The notes: generated by a model not told the origin, from the letters alone. A stretch of DNA of 32,669 nucleotides from Bacteroidota bacterium (GCA_947487905.1 CANLAV010000015.1:1-32669); one strand, 5' to 3'; positions 8,282 to 16,418 are shown, counted from the first letter of the stretch. Numbers and translations: made by a program.

Positions 8282-8283
8282 TT

Positions 8284-8931
8284 ATGAAAAAAAAATTACT
8301 TCTATTTTCGATTCTTTTTCTTCCCACTTCCATTTGGTTGTTCCTAGAATTAAGCACCATCAATTCTAAAAAACTACCTTATTATGGTCCGAAATTATTG
8401 AATGGAGCAGACACTGTGTATTATACCGTAAACGCTAACTTTAATGAGTTTAAATCAAATCAAACGTTAAATACTTTAACGCTCGACACCAACAACTATC
8501 CCCTATTTGCAGTTAGTTTTATAAAGCAAACATATAAAAAGGATAATTATCGAATGGCAGGATTAAGTGAATACATTCAATTTAAAAAAGAAAAAATTTC
8601 AGAAATTCCTTTTGTGATTATAACAGAATGTAATGATTCAAATGATTGCTTTAGAGAGTTTGAATTGTTGCAAACAAAAACTCCATCCGTTAAAAATTAT
8701 TATTGGCCAAGCTCGTCTTTTGATAGTTTAAACTATTCATACTTTATTGAAAAACCTTATTACGTTGACTATAGTTTTTTTGTTTTAGTGGATAGTAAGC
8801 GTCACATCCGCGGTTACTACGACGCACGCTATATTTCTGAAATAAAGAGACTGATTGAAGAATACCAGCACCTTCGATTAAAACACGAAAAGAAAAATTT
8901 AATTAATCAAAATAAAATTGAAAATAAATAA
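8284..8931 (+). CDS. Degenerate Sco1/SenC-like protein lacking the copper ligands
   Basis: 215 residues with an N-terminal membrane or signal helix (LLLFSILFLPTSIWLFLEL). The body resembles the neighbouring true Sco: LPYYGPK...DTVYYTV parallels LPVFGEK...DTLYHSV, and FVLVDSKRHIRGYYDAR parallels FVLIDSKKRIRGFYDGT. However, there is no CxxxC; the only cysteines are in TECNDSNDCF, in a different place, and the conserved histidine before FVLVD is replaced (VDYSFFVLVD against FLHSELFVLID). It should keep a thioredoxin-like fold without Sco-type copper binding. It overlaps the next gene by TAATG (8929-8933). The most likely origin is duplication and divergence of the adjacent gene; the role is unknown. 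Confidence 0.7.
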   Translation: MKKKLLLFSILFLPTSIWLFLELSTINSKKLPYYGPKLLNGADTVYYTVNANFNEFKSNQTLNTLTLDTNNYPLFAVSFIKQTYKKDNYRMAGLSEYIQFKKEKISEIPFVIITECNDSNDCFREFELLQTKTPSVKNYYWPSSSFDSLNYSYFIEKPYYVDYSFFVLVDSKRHIRGYYDARYISEIKRLIEEYQHLRLKHEKKNLINQNKIENK

Positions 8932-9560
8932 TGAACTCCTATTTAAAATACCTTGTTTTCTCGCTAGTACTCTTTGCTTGTTCAGATAATAAAACTAATC
9001 AGGAAAAACTACTTCCTGTTTTTGGCGAAAAAAAAGTAGATAAGAAAGGCGATACACTATATCATTCTGTAAGCCCATTTTTATTTGTGAATCAATTCGG
9101 TGAAAACGTAACAGAAGAGACTGTAAAAGGTAAAATTTATGTGGCTGATTTTTTCTTTGCTACCTGCGAAAGCATTTGCCCAAAAATGAGTTCACAATTG
9201 GTTAATGTGCAACAAGCATTTTTAAAAGATAATGATGTTTTGATATTATCTCATACCGTAAACCCAATGCACGATAGCGTGGCTGTTTTGAAAAAATATG
9301 GCGAACGATTTGGCGCTCAAAAAAATAAATGGCATTTACTAACGGGTAATAAAAAAGAAATATACGACATGGCTCGTTTCAGCTACTTAGTCAATGCTTT
9401 AGAAGCTGATGGTTCGGCAGAAGGATTTTTACACAGTGAACTTTTTGTTTTGATCGATTCGAAAAAAAGAATTCGCGGTTTTTATGATGGCACTGATAGC
9501 GTTACTGTAGTTAAATTAATTTCAGACATTAAATTATTAAAAACAGAAATGCCGTTTTAA
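8931..9560 (+). CDS. Sco1/SenC/PrrC-family lipoprotein (copper chaperone/thiol protein)
   Basis: 209 residues. A lipobox (SLVLFAC, Cys17) predicts a lipoprotein on the periplasmic side. The thioredoxin-like Sco domain contains the copper/redox motif C79-x3-C83 (FFATCESICPKM) and the distal ligand His168 (FLHSELFVLID), the full set needed for Cu binding. Sco proteins help assemble the CuA site of cytochrome c oxidase or act as thiol-disulfide reductases. No oxidase gene is in the window, so the client is unknown. The gene is coupled to both neighbours by TAATG overlaps (8929-8933 and 9558-9562), which ties it closely to the degenerate Sco upstream and the TM2 protein downstream. Confidence 0.9.
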   Translation: MNSYLKYLVFSLVLFACSDNKTNQEKLLPVFGEKKVDKKGDTLYHSVSPFLFVNQFGENVTEETVKGKIYVADFFFATCESICPKMSSQLVNVQQAFLKDNDVLILSHTVNPMHDSVAVLKKYGERFGAQKNKWHLLTGNKKEIYDMARFSYLVNALEADGSAEGFLHSELFVLIDSKKRIRGFYDGTDSVTVVKLISDIKLLKTEMPF

Positions 9561-9967
9561 TGCGTTACTATTTGCTATCTATATTAATACTAACTTGTCT
9601 TTTTTCTAAGTCAGAAACTATTCAAGCATCTCTCCTTTATTTAGATAGTTCGCAAACCGTTATATCAGAAGAAATCATTTCATTTGATTCAAAAAGACCA
9701 AATCCCATTTTTTTATTATTTAAAAAAAAACAACGGTTAAATAAACGTATAACCGCAGCCGTTTTATCGTTTCCTTTTCCGTTCGGTATCGTTGGCTTGC
9801 ATCGCATCTATCTTGGCACAGATCCGCACGTCCCTGTTGCTTATATTGCTTCATTAGGTGGCATCTTCGGTTTACTTCCCTTAATGGATTTTATAGCCAT
9901 TACCTTTGGGAACGATTTCGAAACATATCGAAATAACGGAAACGTATTTATGTGGATGAAAGATTAA
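9560..9967 (+). CDS. TM2-domain membrane protein
   Basis: 135 residues. An N-terminal signal-like helix (YYLLSILILTCLF) is followed by a short soluble segment and a Lys-rich stretch, then a TM2-type pair of helices. The second half reads AAVLSFPFPFGIVGLHRIYLG, then a second helix with GGIFGLLPLMDFIAI, matching the TM2 pattern (G..G.HR.YLG, then G..G...L.D). TM2 proteins have no settled biochemical role. It is the last gene of the Sco operon, with a one-base overlap upstream. The convergent rnhB stop is 26 bases away with no hairpin in between. Confidence 0.75.
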   Translation: MRYYLLSILILTCLFSKSETIQASLLYLDSSQTVISEEIISFDSKRPNPIFLLFKKKQRLNKRITAAVLSFPFPFGIVGLHRIYLGTDPHVPVAYIASLGGIFGLLPLMDFIAITFGNDFETYRNNGNVFMWMKD

Positions 9968-9993
9968 TACCATTTACACAAAGTATTTTAGTT

Positions 9994-10593
9994 TTAAATC
10001 CCTAACTCTAATTGCTTTGGTAATAATTGAAACGTCATTCGATGTAACGGCGTTGTTCCATAGGTCTTTATTGCTTCACGATGTTTCTTCGTTGGATAAG
10101 CCATGTTTTGTTCCCAACTGTAATGAGGGTAAATAATTGCTTGCTCTTTCATGTAATCATCTCTGTATGTTTTTGCTAAAATACTGGCAGCTGCAATACT
10201 TAAATATTTTGAATCGCCTTTAATGATGCATTGATGGCTAATTTTTTTATACGGTGTAAATCTATTTCCATCGATTAATAATAATTCAGGTTTAAACTTA
10301 AGCTTATCTATCGCCCGGTGCATGGCTAAAAAAGAAGCTTTCAAAATATTGATACGATCAATTTCGAGATTGTCTACAATGCCAATAGCCCAAGCCGTTG
10401 CTTTTTCTTCAATTTCAGGACGGAGTTCATAGCGATCTTTATCTGATAATTTTTTACTATCATCGAGCCATTTATTTTTATATGTTTTCGGCAAAACAAC
10501 TGCACTAGCATATACAGGACCAGCTAAACAGCCTCTACCTGCTTCGTCACACCCGGCCTCAATTAATAGCTTATCGAAATACGATTTAAGCAT
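9994..10593 (-). CDS. rnhB: Ribonuclease HII
   Basis: 199 residues, the usual length. It cleaves the RNA strand of RNA-DNA hybrids and starts ribonucleotide excision repair at single ribonucleotides in DNA. The catalytic carboxylates are visible: D16 and E17 in [16 protein letters not shown]108 in LLIDGN, and D145 or D146 in KTYRDDYM. The family's [14 protein letters not shown] stretch is intact. It lies 6 bases downstream of a peroxiredoxin gene on the same strand, so the two are probably cotranscribed. Confidence 0.95.
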   Translation of the reverse strand: MLKSYFDKLLIEAGCDEAGRGCLAGPVYASAVVLPKTYKNKWLDDSKKLSDKDRYELRPEIEEKATAWAIGIVDNLEIDRINILKASFLAMHRAIDKLKFKPELLLIDGNRFTPYKKISHQCIIKGDSKYLSIAAASILAKTYRDDYMKEQAIIYPHYSWEQNMAYPTKKHREAIKTYGTTPLHRMTFQLLPKQLELGI

Positions 10594-10599
10594 GTAGCA

Positions 10600-11067
10600 T
10601 TAAATTGATGCTAGACACTCTTTTATAGCATCGAAATTAGGTTGCTTACCAGCATCTTCTAACACTTCTTTATACTGTAAAATGCCGTTTTTGTCAATAA
10701 CAAAAGCCGATCGCTTTGATACACCTAGCATTCCAAAAGCAAAGGTATCATACATCGTGTCGTAGTCTTTTGATGCAGTTTTGTTGAAATCAGATAGTAA
10801 GTCGAAATGATAATTTTGAGCTATTTTAAATTGTTCTAAGGCAAATAATGAATCTACTGAAATGCCTATTACTTCTGCATTTAAAGCAGTATACGTATTA
10901 TAATTATCTCTGATACTGCACAATTCTGCTGTACAAACGCCCGTAAATGCAAGAGGGAAAAATAAAATTACGACGTTTTTTCCTTTATAATCCGTTAATG
11001 AGATTTCCTTTTTTTCAGTATTGAATAAAGTAAAATTTGGGGCTGCTTGTCCTATTATAGTTGACAT
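10600..11067 (-). CDS. Peroxiredoxin, AhpE/Bcp-like
   Basis: 155-residue thioredoxin-fold peroxidase reducing H2O2 and organic peroxides. The peroxidatic Cys45 lies in FPLAFTGVCTAELC, with the family's Thr42 and the downstream Arg (SIRD). Cys50, five residues on, is spaced as the resolving Cys of Bcp/PrxQ proteins, while FPLAFTGVC is closer to AhpE, so the catalytic mechanism (1-Cys or atypical 2-Cys) is uncertain. The end KQPNFDAIKECLASI contains a third Cys. It is divergent from the 2-Cys peroxiredoxin gene at 11216 across a 148-base gap, which could allow shared control. Confidence 0.88.
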   Translation of the reverse strand: MSTIIGQAAPNFTLFNTEKKEISLTDYKGKNVVILFFPLAFTGVCTAELCSIRDNYNTYTALNAEVIGISVDSLFALEQFKIAQNYHFDLLSDFNKTASKDYDTMYDTFAFGMLGVSKRSAFVIDKNGILQYKEVLEDAGKQPNFDAIKECLASI

Positions 11068-11169
11068 GTGTTTATGGTTTTAAATGAGTTAGAAAAAATG
11101 AATTTAAATTTCTTTATTAATTATTTGTTAAACAATTTAAAAATTAAATGGTTTAAACAAAGTAAATGA

Positions 11170-11177
11170 TAATTTTG
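11170..11177 (+). promoter_or_regulatory. -7 promoter element for the 2-Cys peroxiredoxin gene
   Basis: TAATTTTG exactly matches TAnnTTTG. It sits 38 bases before ATG 11216. No clear TTG is found at the proper upstream distance (TTTA at 11152-11155 is the nearest candidate), which might mean activator dependence. Confidence 0.45.
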
Positions 11178-11215
11178 CACAGTTAAATTATAAATCACTT
11201 AAAATAAAAAATAAA

Positions 11216-11845
11216 ATGGCATTAGTAGGAAAAAAAGCACCAGCATTTACTGCAGCAGCAGTTTTAAATGGAGGAGAAATCGTTGAAAATTTCTCATTAG
11301 ATCAATACATTGGAAAAAAACACGTTGTACTATTCTTTTATCCAAAAGATTTTACATTTGTTTGTCCAACAGAATTACATGCGTTTCAAGAAAGATTAGC
11401 AGACTTTGAAAGCAGAGGTTGTGCGGTTGTTGCCTGTAGCACTGATACAGAGCAAAGTCACTGGGGTTGGTTGCAAGTTGAGAAAAAAATGGGTGGAATT
11501 AAAGGAATTACTTATCCAATTGTTGCAGATACAACAAAAACTATTTCATTAAACTTTGATACATTATTTGGTGATTATGACGTTGATGATAATAGTGATT
11601 TAATCGCAACAGGTCCAATGATTGCATACCGAGGATTGTTTTTAATTGATAAAGCGGGTATTGTTCGTCACCAATTAATTAATGATTTACCATTAGGAAG
11701 AAACGTTGACGAAGCTATTCGTGTTGTGGATGCTCTACAATTTAATGAAGAAAATGGGGAAGTTTGTCCTGCAAACTGGAGTAAAGGAAAAGAAGGGATG
11801 AATGCAGATCACAATGGAGTGGCTGATTATTTATCTAAACACTAA
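11216..11845 (+). CDS. 2-Cys peroxiredoxin (AhpC/Prx1 family)
   Basis: 209 residues. The peroxidatic Cys50 is in FYPKDFTFVCPTE, the classic AhpC/Prx1 signature, and the resolving Cys184 in GEVCPANW near the C-terminus, so it is a typical 2-Cys enzyme that works as an obligate dimer with inter-subunit disulfides. The active-site Arg is in AYRGLFLID. Two more cysteines lie at 69 and 74. Thioredoxin or AhpF-like reductases usually regenerate it; neither is in the window. It has its own promoter and a terminator downstream, and is divergent from the AhpE/Bcp-like peroxiredoxin. Confidence 0.93.
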   Translation: MALVGKKAPAFTAAAVLNGGEIVENFSLDQYIGKKHVVLFFYPKDFTFVCPTELHAFQERLADFESRGCAVVACSTDTEQSHWGWLQVEKKMGGIKGITYPIVADTTKTISLNFDTLFGDYDVDDNSDLIATGPMIAYRGLFLIDKAGIVRHQLINDLPLGRNVDEAIRVVDALQFNEENGEVCPANWSKGKEGMNADHNGVADYLSKH

Positions 11846-11862
11846 TTAATTTTTCAAACTTT

Positions 11863-11893
11863 AAAAAAGCGAAACCTAGGTTTCGCTTTTTTT
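11863..11893. terminator. Bidirectional terminator with perfect palindromic stem
   Basis: GCGAAACC (11869-11876) and GGTTTCGC (11879-11886) flank TA, giving a perfect inverted repeat, bordered by A x6 and T x7. It can serve the peroxiredoxin gene (+) and the convergent FemAB-like gene, whose TAA stop (complement of 11892-11894) overlaps the edge of the element. Confidence 0.88.
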
Positions 11894-13127
11894 ATGCTTT
11901 AAACGGGTTCCGCCGGACCCAATCCGTTGGTTGCAAAAACTGCATAAACGGATTCAATATTAATTTCGATACAGCATTTTGTGGTTTTATATAACACAAC
12001 AATTCATGAGGCTTTGCGCCAACCGTAGTTTTTATTTCTGAAGCCGTTCTTCCTAAATTTATTTTTGTTTTATTAATTCTGATCGCCTCTTCTATATAAC
12101 TATGTAAGATAGTTTGATATAATTCAAATTCTTTATTGTGGTTATAATCAAATCCTATATAATGAGCTTCAAGTTCGTAGTTTAAATTAAAACCACTTGC
12201 AAACGATACTATAACATCATTCAAAAACCAAGCATCAATATAAAATTTATCCGGATATATCTTAATCACCTCACTAAAATATGTTTTTGAAAGCTGGACT
12301 AATTTAAACTTAGCTTGTGTAAATACCTGTACATACAAATCGTACAGTGAGTCATTGTATTTTAAAATCTCCTCAGCTGATAAACGCATTTTAGTGAGCG
12401 TAGAACTGGCTTTCATAATTCCTTTGGCACGATTTCGATATTTCTTGGAAAAAGAATGTATATACTCCGTAAAATTTGATATTCCTGATGGTAAATCAAT
12501 AATCATATTAGGCTCTACATTAAAGTGCTTAAACTTCGTGCAGTACCAACAATCCTTATCACCAAAACCTTCTTCGTAAAAATCCTTTACAAGAATAGCC
12601 GATATTTTACCTCTCAATTTTTCGGCACGTGATACACAATTAATTATTTCTTCAATAATTCTGAAGGTTGTTTTTTTACTATTAATTCCCAAGTAAAAAC
12701 CATGTTCTCCACTAATAAAATTATTCCCGCATGTTACTAAACGCATGATGGTTTCGTTGTGACTGTGTTTAATGTACTTTTGGAAGATGGATGTTTTTTT
12801 TTCCTGTAAGTCTGAAATCTGATTAGACATTAATTCCCCAAATAAGGCTGCTGAAAAATCATTAATTTGAAAATAAACAACGCCAATAGGCTTTAATCGA
12901 TTATAAACAATAACATATCTAAATCGAAATGTATCCGTTTTTTGTTTATGTATCAGACTTAAATACTGAAAACTCAAAAAAGGATTATGGTCTTTTATAG
13001 CTTTATTCCAATCATCTAAAGGAATATTTTGAACGTCATCAAAACAAGAAAAAGAATAATTACCAAATAATTTTTTATAGGGCCGAAATACATTTTTTTT
13101 GGTAATCGAATCGCAAAATGAAAACAT
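11892..13127 (-). CDS. FemAB/GNAT-like acyltransferase family protein
   Basis: 411 residues from ATG 13127 (MFSFCDSITKK); an upstream ATG at 13196 would add 23 residues that look like translated leader. PFLSFQYLS near the N-terminus recalls the NPFLS..FL motif of FemAB-like (DUF482 and Acetyltransf_6) proteins. A second GNAT-like half follows, with SKKYRNRAKGIMKA, DAWFLNDVIVSFASGF, LEAHYIGFDYNHNKEFELYQTIL and INLGRTASEIKTTVGAK. In characterised relatives such folds transfer amino acids or acyl groups to cell-wall or lipid acceptors; the substrate here is unknown. Single-gene unit, divergent from deoC. Confidence 0.65.
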   Translation of the reverse strand: MFSFCDSITKKNVFRPYKKLFGNYSFSCFDDVQNIPLDDWNKAIKDHNPFLSFQYLSLIHKQKTDTFRFRYVIVYNRLKPIGVVYFQINDFSAALFGELMSNQISDLQEKKTSIFQKYIKHSHNETIMRLVTCGNNFISGEHGFYLGINSKKTTFRIIEEIINCVSRAEKLRGKISAILVKDFYEEGFGDKDCWYCTKFKHFNVEPNMIIDLPSGISNFTEYIHSFSKKYRNRAKGIMKASSTLTKMRLSAEEILKYNDSLYDLYVQVFTQAKFKLVQLSKTYFSEVIKIYPDKFYIDAWFLNDVIVSFASGFNLNYELEAHYIGFDYNHNKEFELYQTILHSYIEEAIRINKTKINLGRTASEIKTTVGAKPHELLCYIKPQNAVSKLILNPFMQFLQPTDWVRRNPFKA

Positions 13128-13206
13128 GAAAAATAAGTTATAAAAAATAGACGTTAAACTTCTCGATTTATGTTCTATTAAGATATAAAAATACAATAAT
13201 TTATTT

Positions 13207-13214
13207 TATATTTG
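13207..13214 (+). promoter_or_regulatory. -7 promoter element for deoC
   Basis: TATATTTG exactly fits TAnnTTTG and lies 31 bases before ATG 13246, giving a leader of about 25 bases. No TTG is found at the right spacing upstream. Confidence 0.4.
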
Positions 13215-13245
13215 AGTGTATTACATGTTTTAATGCAATAAGTCT

Positions 13246-14148
13246 ATGATTTACAATACTCAAAATACGATAGCCATTGATCAAGTTGGAATTGAAGAAC
13301 GCGTGGCTCGATTTAATACCCGCAGCATAAAAAAAGAAAGTAAAGTTCAGGCATTAAAATTAGCGTTAAGTATGATTGATTTAACAACGCTAGAAGGAAA
13401 AGACACTGATGGAAAAGTAAAACAAATGTGCTACAAAGCACTTCATCCGCATGATGCATTACCAAACTTACCAACAACTGCAGCGGTATGCGTTTATCCA
13501 ACCTTTGTAAAAACAGCTAAAGAAGCATTAAAAAATAGCGATGTAAAAGTCGCTTCAGTATCCACTGCATTTCCAAGTGGAAATTCTACACGACAAGTAA
13601 AATTATTAGACACGCAATTTGCACTTGATCATGGTGCAGACGAAATTGACATGGTAATTAGTCGTGGTCAGTTTTTAATTGGCAACTATACTTTTGTTTT
13701 TGATGAAATTGCAAGCATCAAAGAGCTTTGTAAAAAACACCATGCTCGTTTAAAAGTAATTTTTGAAACAGGCGAAATTTCTACACTTGATAACGTGAGA
13801 AAAATAAGTGATTTGGCTATGCATGCAGGAGCTGATTTTATAAAAACATCAACTGGAAAAATTGGTGTTGCCGCGACCATGCCCGTAACATTAGTGATGC
13901 TAGATGCTATTAAAGACTATTATCATAAAACCGGCATTATGGTTGGGATGAAGCCTGCTGGCGGAATTAGTAGTGCAAAAAGCGCCATTCAATATTTGGT
14001 GATGCTCCACGAAACTCTTGGTAATGCTTGGTTAACTAACACTTATTTTAGATTTGGGGCAAGTAGCTTAGCAAACGATATTGTGCTACAGCTAGAAAAA
14101 GAAATAAGAGGTGTTTACTTTAGTAAGGACTATATTTCAGTTGATTAA
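13246..14148 (+). CDS. deoC: Deoxyribose-phosphate aldolase
   Basis: 300 residues; a class I aldolase that splits 2-deoxyribose 5-phosphate into acetaldehyde and glyceraldehyde 3-phosphate in deoxynucleoside catabolism. The Schiff-base lysine is K200 in ADFIKTSTGK and the second active-site lysine K236 in VGMKPAGGIS; DEIDMVISRGQF and KVIFETGEI are also standard DeoC strands. It is longer than Escherichia coli DeoC (259 residues) mainly by an N-terminal extension of about 40 residues. Its last codons overlap by 4 bases, tail to tail, the end of the convergent response regulator gene; no terminator lies between them. No other nucleoside-catabolism gene is nearby. Confidence 0.95.
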   Translation: MIYNTQNTIAIDQVGIEERVARFNTRSIKKESKVQALKLALSMIDLTTLEGKDTDGKVKQMCYKALHPHDALPNLPTTAAVCVYPTFVKTAKEALKNSDVKVASVSTAFPSGNSTRQVKLLDTQFALDHGADEIDMVISRGQFLIGNYTFVFDEIASIKELCKKHHARLKVIFETGEISTLDNVRKISDLAMHAGADFIKTSTGKIGVAATMPVTLVMLDAIKDYYHKTGIMVGMKPAGGISSAKSAIQYLVMLHETLGNAWLTNTYFRFGASSLANDIVLQLEKEIRGVYFSKDYISVD

Positions 14149-14834
14149 AATTCAAACTTATAGCCTATTCCTTTTATGGTTTTAATATAGTTATCGCCTA
14201 GTTTTTCACGCAGTTTTCGGATATGAACATCAATTGTTCTGTCACCTACAACAACTTCATCACCCCAAACTTGCTCTAGAATATATTCTCTTGTAAATAC
14301 TTTACCAGGCTTGCTAGCTAAAAGTACCAATAACTTAAATTCTTTCTTAGGAAATGTGATTTCCGTCTCTCCTTTATATACGGCGTGTCTTTCTTTATCA
14401 ATACGAATATCGCCTAAGCTTACCTGTTCGTCCTTCTTTTGATTTGGAGCAAATCTTCTTAGTAAAGCCTTGATTCTACTTGTAAATACACGAGGTTTGA
14501 TTGGCTTTGTAATGTAATCGTCTGCCCCCACTTCAAAACCTGCAATTTGAGAATAATCTTCATTTCTAGCACTTAAAAAAGTAATCATAACGTCTTTTAA
14601 GCTTGGAATTAATCTAATTTCTCTACATGTATCAATACCGTCCATGTCAGGCATCATCACGTCTAAAACAATTAAATGGGGAACTTCTTTTTTTGCTATT
14701 TTTAAGGCGTCTCTGCCGTTTAAAGCAGTAAATACCTGATATCCTTCTTTATTTAAATTATAACTTAAAAAATCTAAAATATCTTGCTCGTCATCTACCA
14801 AGAGTATTTTTACAGCGCTGTTCTCAGAATTCAT
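14145..14834 (-). CDS. OmpR/PhoB-family response regulator
   Basis: 229 residues with a receiver domain (about 8-122) and a winged-helix DNA-binding domain (about 132-228). The acidic pocket is D14/D15, the phosphoacceptor D58 (LIVLDVMMPDMDG), with S88 (LSAR) and K110 (ITKPIK). The output domain carries FPKKEFKLLVLLASKPGKVF and DRTIDVHIRKLREKLG and ends TIKGIGYKFEF, typical of OmpR-type transcription factors. No histidine kinase gene is adjacent, so the partner is elsewhere. A -7-like TACTTTTG (complement of 14851-14858) lies about 16 bases upstream of the start, preceded by three tandem TTAAG[GC] hexamers. Convergent overlap of 4 bases with deoC. Confidence 0.93.
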   Translation of the reverse strand: MNSENSAVKILLVDDEQDILDFLSYNLNKEGYQVFTALNGRDALKIAKKEVPHLIVLDVMMPDMDGIDTCREIRLIPSLKDVMITFLSARNEDYSQIAGFEVGADDYITKPIKPRVFTSRIKALLRRFAPNQKKDEQVSLGDIRIDKERHAVYKGETEITFPKKEFKLLVLLASKPGKVFTREYILEQVWGDEVVVGDRTIDVHIRKLREKLGDNYIKTIKGIGYKFEF

Positions 14835-14850
14835 AATTTATAAATATAAT

Positions 14851-14858
14851 CAAAAGTA
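14851..14858 (-). promoter_or_regulatory. -7 promoter element for the response regulator
   Basis: Reading on the minus strand, TACTTTTG fits TAnnTTTG, 16 bases before ATG 14834. No TTG at the usual distance is visible. Confidence 0.4.
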
Positions 14859-14868
14859 AAGGTAATTG

Positions 14869-14886
14869 TTAAGGTTAAGGTTAAGC
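14869..14886. repeat. Three tandem hexamers TTAAGG/TTAAGC upstream of the response regulator
   Basis: TTAAGG TTAAGG TTAAGC lies just upstream of the predicted promoter. OmpR-family dimers usually bind repeats spaced 10-11 bp, so a 6-bp period is not a standard site. It may be an operator or a short slippage repeat. Confidence 0.35.
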
Positions 14887-14953
14887 TAACATTAAGAAAT
14901 ATGTTTTATTTAAAATTAAAGGCTAAAATATAACGATTCCTTCATTTTTTGGT

Positions 14954-14993
14954 AAAAAAAATCCTCCTAATTTTTAAAATTAGGAGGATTTTA
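14954..14993 (-). terminator. Rho-independent terminator of the trigger factor gene
   Basis: ATCCTCCTAA (14961-14970) pairs with TTAGGAGGAT (14980-14989), extended by A-T pairs into the loop. On the minus strand the stem is followed by a run of T (complement of A 14954-14961). It lies about 25 bases beyond the tig stop. Confidence 0.88.
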
Positions 14994-15015
14994 TGACTAA
15001 TTTGTTTTCTGAATT

Positions 15016-16356
15016 TTAATTAGAAATTCCAAAAAACTCGTTATAACTAACTTCTTTAGTTTCTAGCTTACAATTTGTTTTTAAAACGTCTAATACTTTT
15101 TTACTGTAGATTCCTTCAAAGATTTTTTGTGCCTCTTCTTGCTTTGCTAAAATAGAATCAGCGATTTTTGCAACTTCCGTTTCATCAGGAGATTGCCCAT
15201 AACGAGCATATTGACTACGAACAAAATTTCCAGCTTCTGCTTTAGCTTCATCAATGCCAACTGTAATATTATTTCCTTTAATGATTTTATTCTCAATTAA
15301 TTTCCACTTCATCGATGTAGCATAAGCAGGATACTCAGCTTCTAATTGTTCTTTTGTTAGGGGTTTTTCATTAACAGCCATTAACCAACGTTTTAAGAAA
15401 TCATCTGGAAGTGCGATGTTTAATTTTTGAACTAACGTTTTTTCTACTCCTTCAACAAATTTACGATCCGTATCCTGAGTAAACATGATTGCTAACTCCG
15501 CTTTAATTTTATCTCTGAATTCAGCTTCTGAATTGATAACACAAGCACCATACAAACGATCGAATAATTCTTGGTTTAATTCAGCCTCTTCCATGCGCGC
15601 GATATTGCGAACCGTTAACTGTAAATTAGAATTAAACATTTCTGCCATTTCTTTATCAATGCCTAAAGAAATAGATTTGTCAACAGCAGAGTCGTACAAT
15701 TCATTTGCATTAATAATAATTTTTGACTCTTTAGTTGCGCCAACTAATTTAGCTTTCGCTGCCTCATTTTTTAATCTATCAATGCCGATGCTTGTTGATT
15801 TAAAAATTCCACCAGCCACAATATTATTATCTGCATCTAATTCAACAATATCAATATAAAGTACATCCACTTCAGTTGCTACTTCTGGATTCGAAGGCTT
15901 TCCGTAATTACGTTTAACATCCTTTAAATATTTGTCTACAAGCTCATCGTCAATTTTAACCGTATTGTATTCAAATGTATGAGATTTATCAAGTGCCAAT
16001 TCAAATTGAGGGCTTAATCCAACTTCATAATTAAAAGTCCATTCTTTTTGATTTTCAAAATCAATCACATTGTCTTCCTTTGGCATCGGATTACCAAGAA
16101 TTTCGATGTTATTTTCTAAAATATACGATTGAAGGCTAGAATTCAATACTTTATTAACTTCTTCAACTAATATTCCTTTCCCGTATTGTTTTTTTATCAA
16201 ACCAACAGGAACTTTACCCGCTCTAAAGCCAGGTAATGTTGCTTGTTTCTGAACTTTTTTAATCGCATTCTCAACTTTCGTTTCGTAATCAGCTGGCGAT
16301 AAAGTAATGCTTAACTCTGCATTTAACGCATTAATGTCTTTTTTAGATATATTCAT
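15016..16356 (-). CDS. tig: Trigger factor, ribosome-associated chaperone
   Basis: 446 residues, the usual length. The ribosome-docking signature GFRAGKVP is at residues 43-50. The N-terminal ribosome-binding domain (about 1-115), a strongly diverged FKBP-like PPIase domain (about 150-245) and the helical C-terminal chaperone domain (about 250-440) can be traced. The PPIase part is recognisable only by position, as I recall is common in Bacteroidota trigger factors. It binds L23 at the tunnel exit and shields nascent chains. The gene is monocistronic here, with its own promoter and terminator; clpP/clpX, often downstream, are absent. Confidence 0.93.
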   Translation of the reverse strand: MNISKKDINALNAELSITLSPADYETKVENAIKKVQKQATLPGFRAGKVPVGLIKKQYGKGILVEEVNKVLNSSLQSYILENNIEILGNPMPKEDNVIDFENQKEWTFNYEVGLSPQFELALDKSHTFEYNTVKIDDELVDKYLKDVKRNYGKPSNPEVATEVDVLYIDIVELDADNNIVAGGIFKSTSIGIDRLKNEAAKAKLVGATKESKIIINANELYDSAVDKSISLGIDKEMAEMFNSNLQLTVRNIARMEEAELNQELFDRLYGACVINSEAEFRDKIKAELAIMFTQDTDRKFVEGVEKTLVQKLNIALPDDFLKRWLMAVNEKPLTKEQLEAEYPAYATSMKWKLIENKIIKGNNITVGIDEAKAEAGNFVRSQYARYGQSPDETEVAKIADSILAKQEEAQKIFEGIYSKKVLDVLKTNCKLETKEVSYNEFFGISN

Positions 16357-16388
16357 TTTTAAATAATTTTAAAATTTAATAAGGGCTA

Positions 16389-16418
16389 TAAAAATACTGA
16401 TTTTTAAGAAAGAATCAA
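16389..16418 (-). promoter_or_regulatory. Promoter of the trigger factor gene
   Basis: On the minus strand TTG (complement of 16416-16418) is followed after 19 bases by TATTTTTA (complement of 16389-16396), close to the TTG-N17-23-TAnnTTTG consensus. The predicted leader is roughly 25-30 bases. Confidence 0.55.

Noticed and set aside
10600-11067. Assignment as thiol peroxidase Tpx
   Set aside because: The active-site segment FPLAFTGVC with Cys five residues on fits AhpE/Bcp, not the Tpx pattern with its resolving Cys about 35 residues downstream.
13128-13196. 23-residue N-terminal extension of the FemAB-like protein
   Set aside because: AT-rich, no family similarity, and it would leave only 49 bases for two divergent promoters; ATG 13127 is preferred, though not proven.
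14869-14886. Telomere-like or CRISPR-like short repeat
   Set aside because: Only three hexamers with no spacers; no array or cas gene in the window.
15485-15859. 124-codon frame on the + strand
   Set aside because: Fully inside the trigger factor gene on the opposite strand; a shadow frame.
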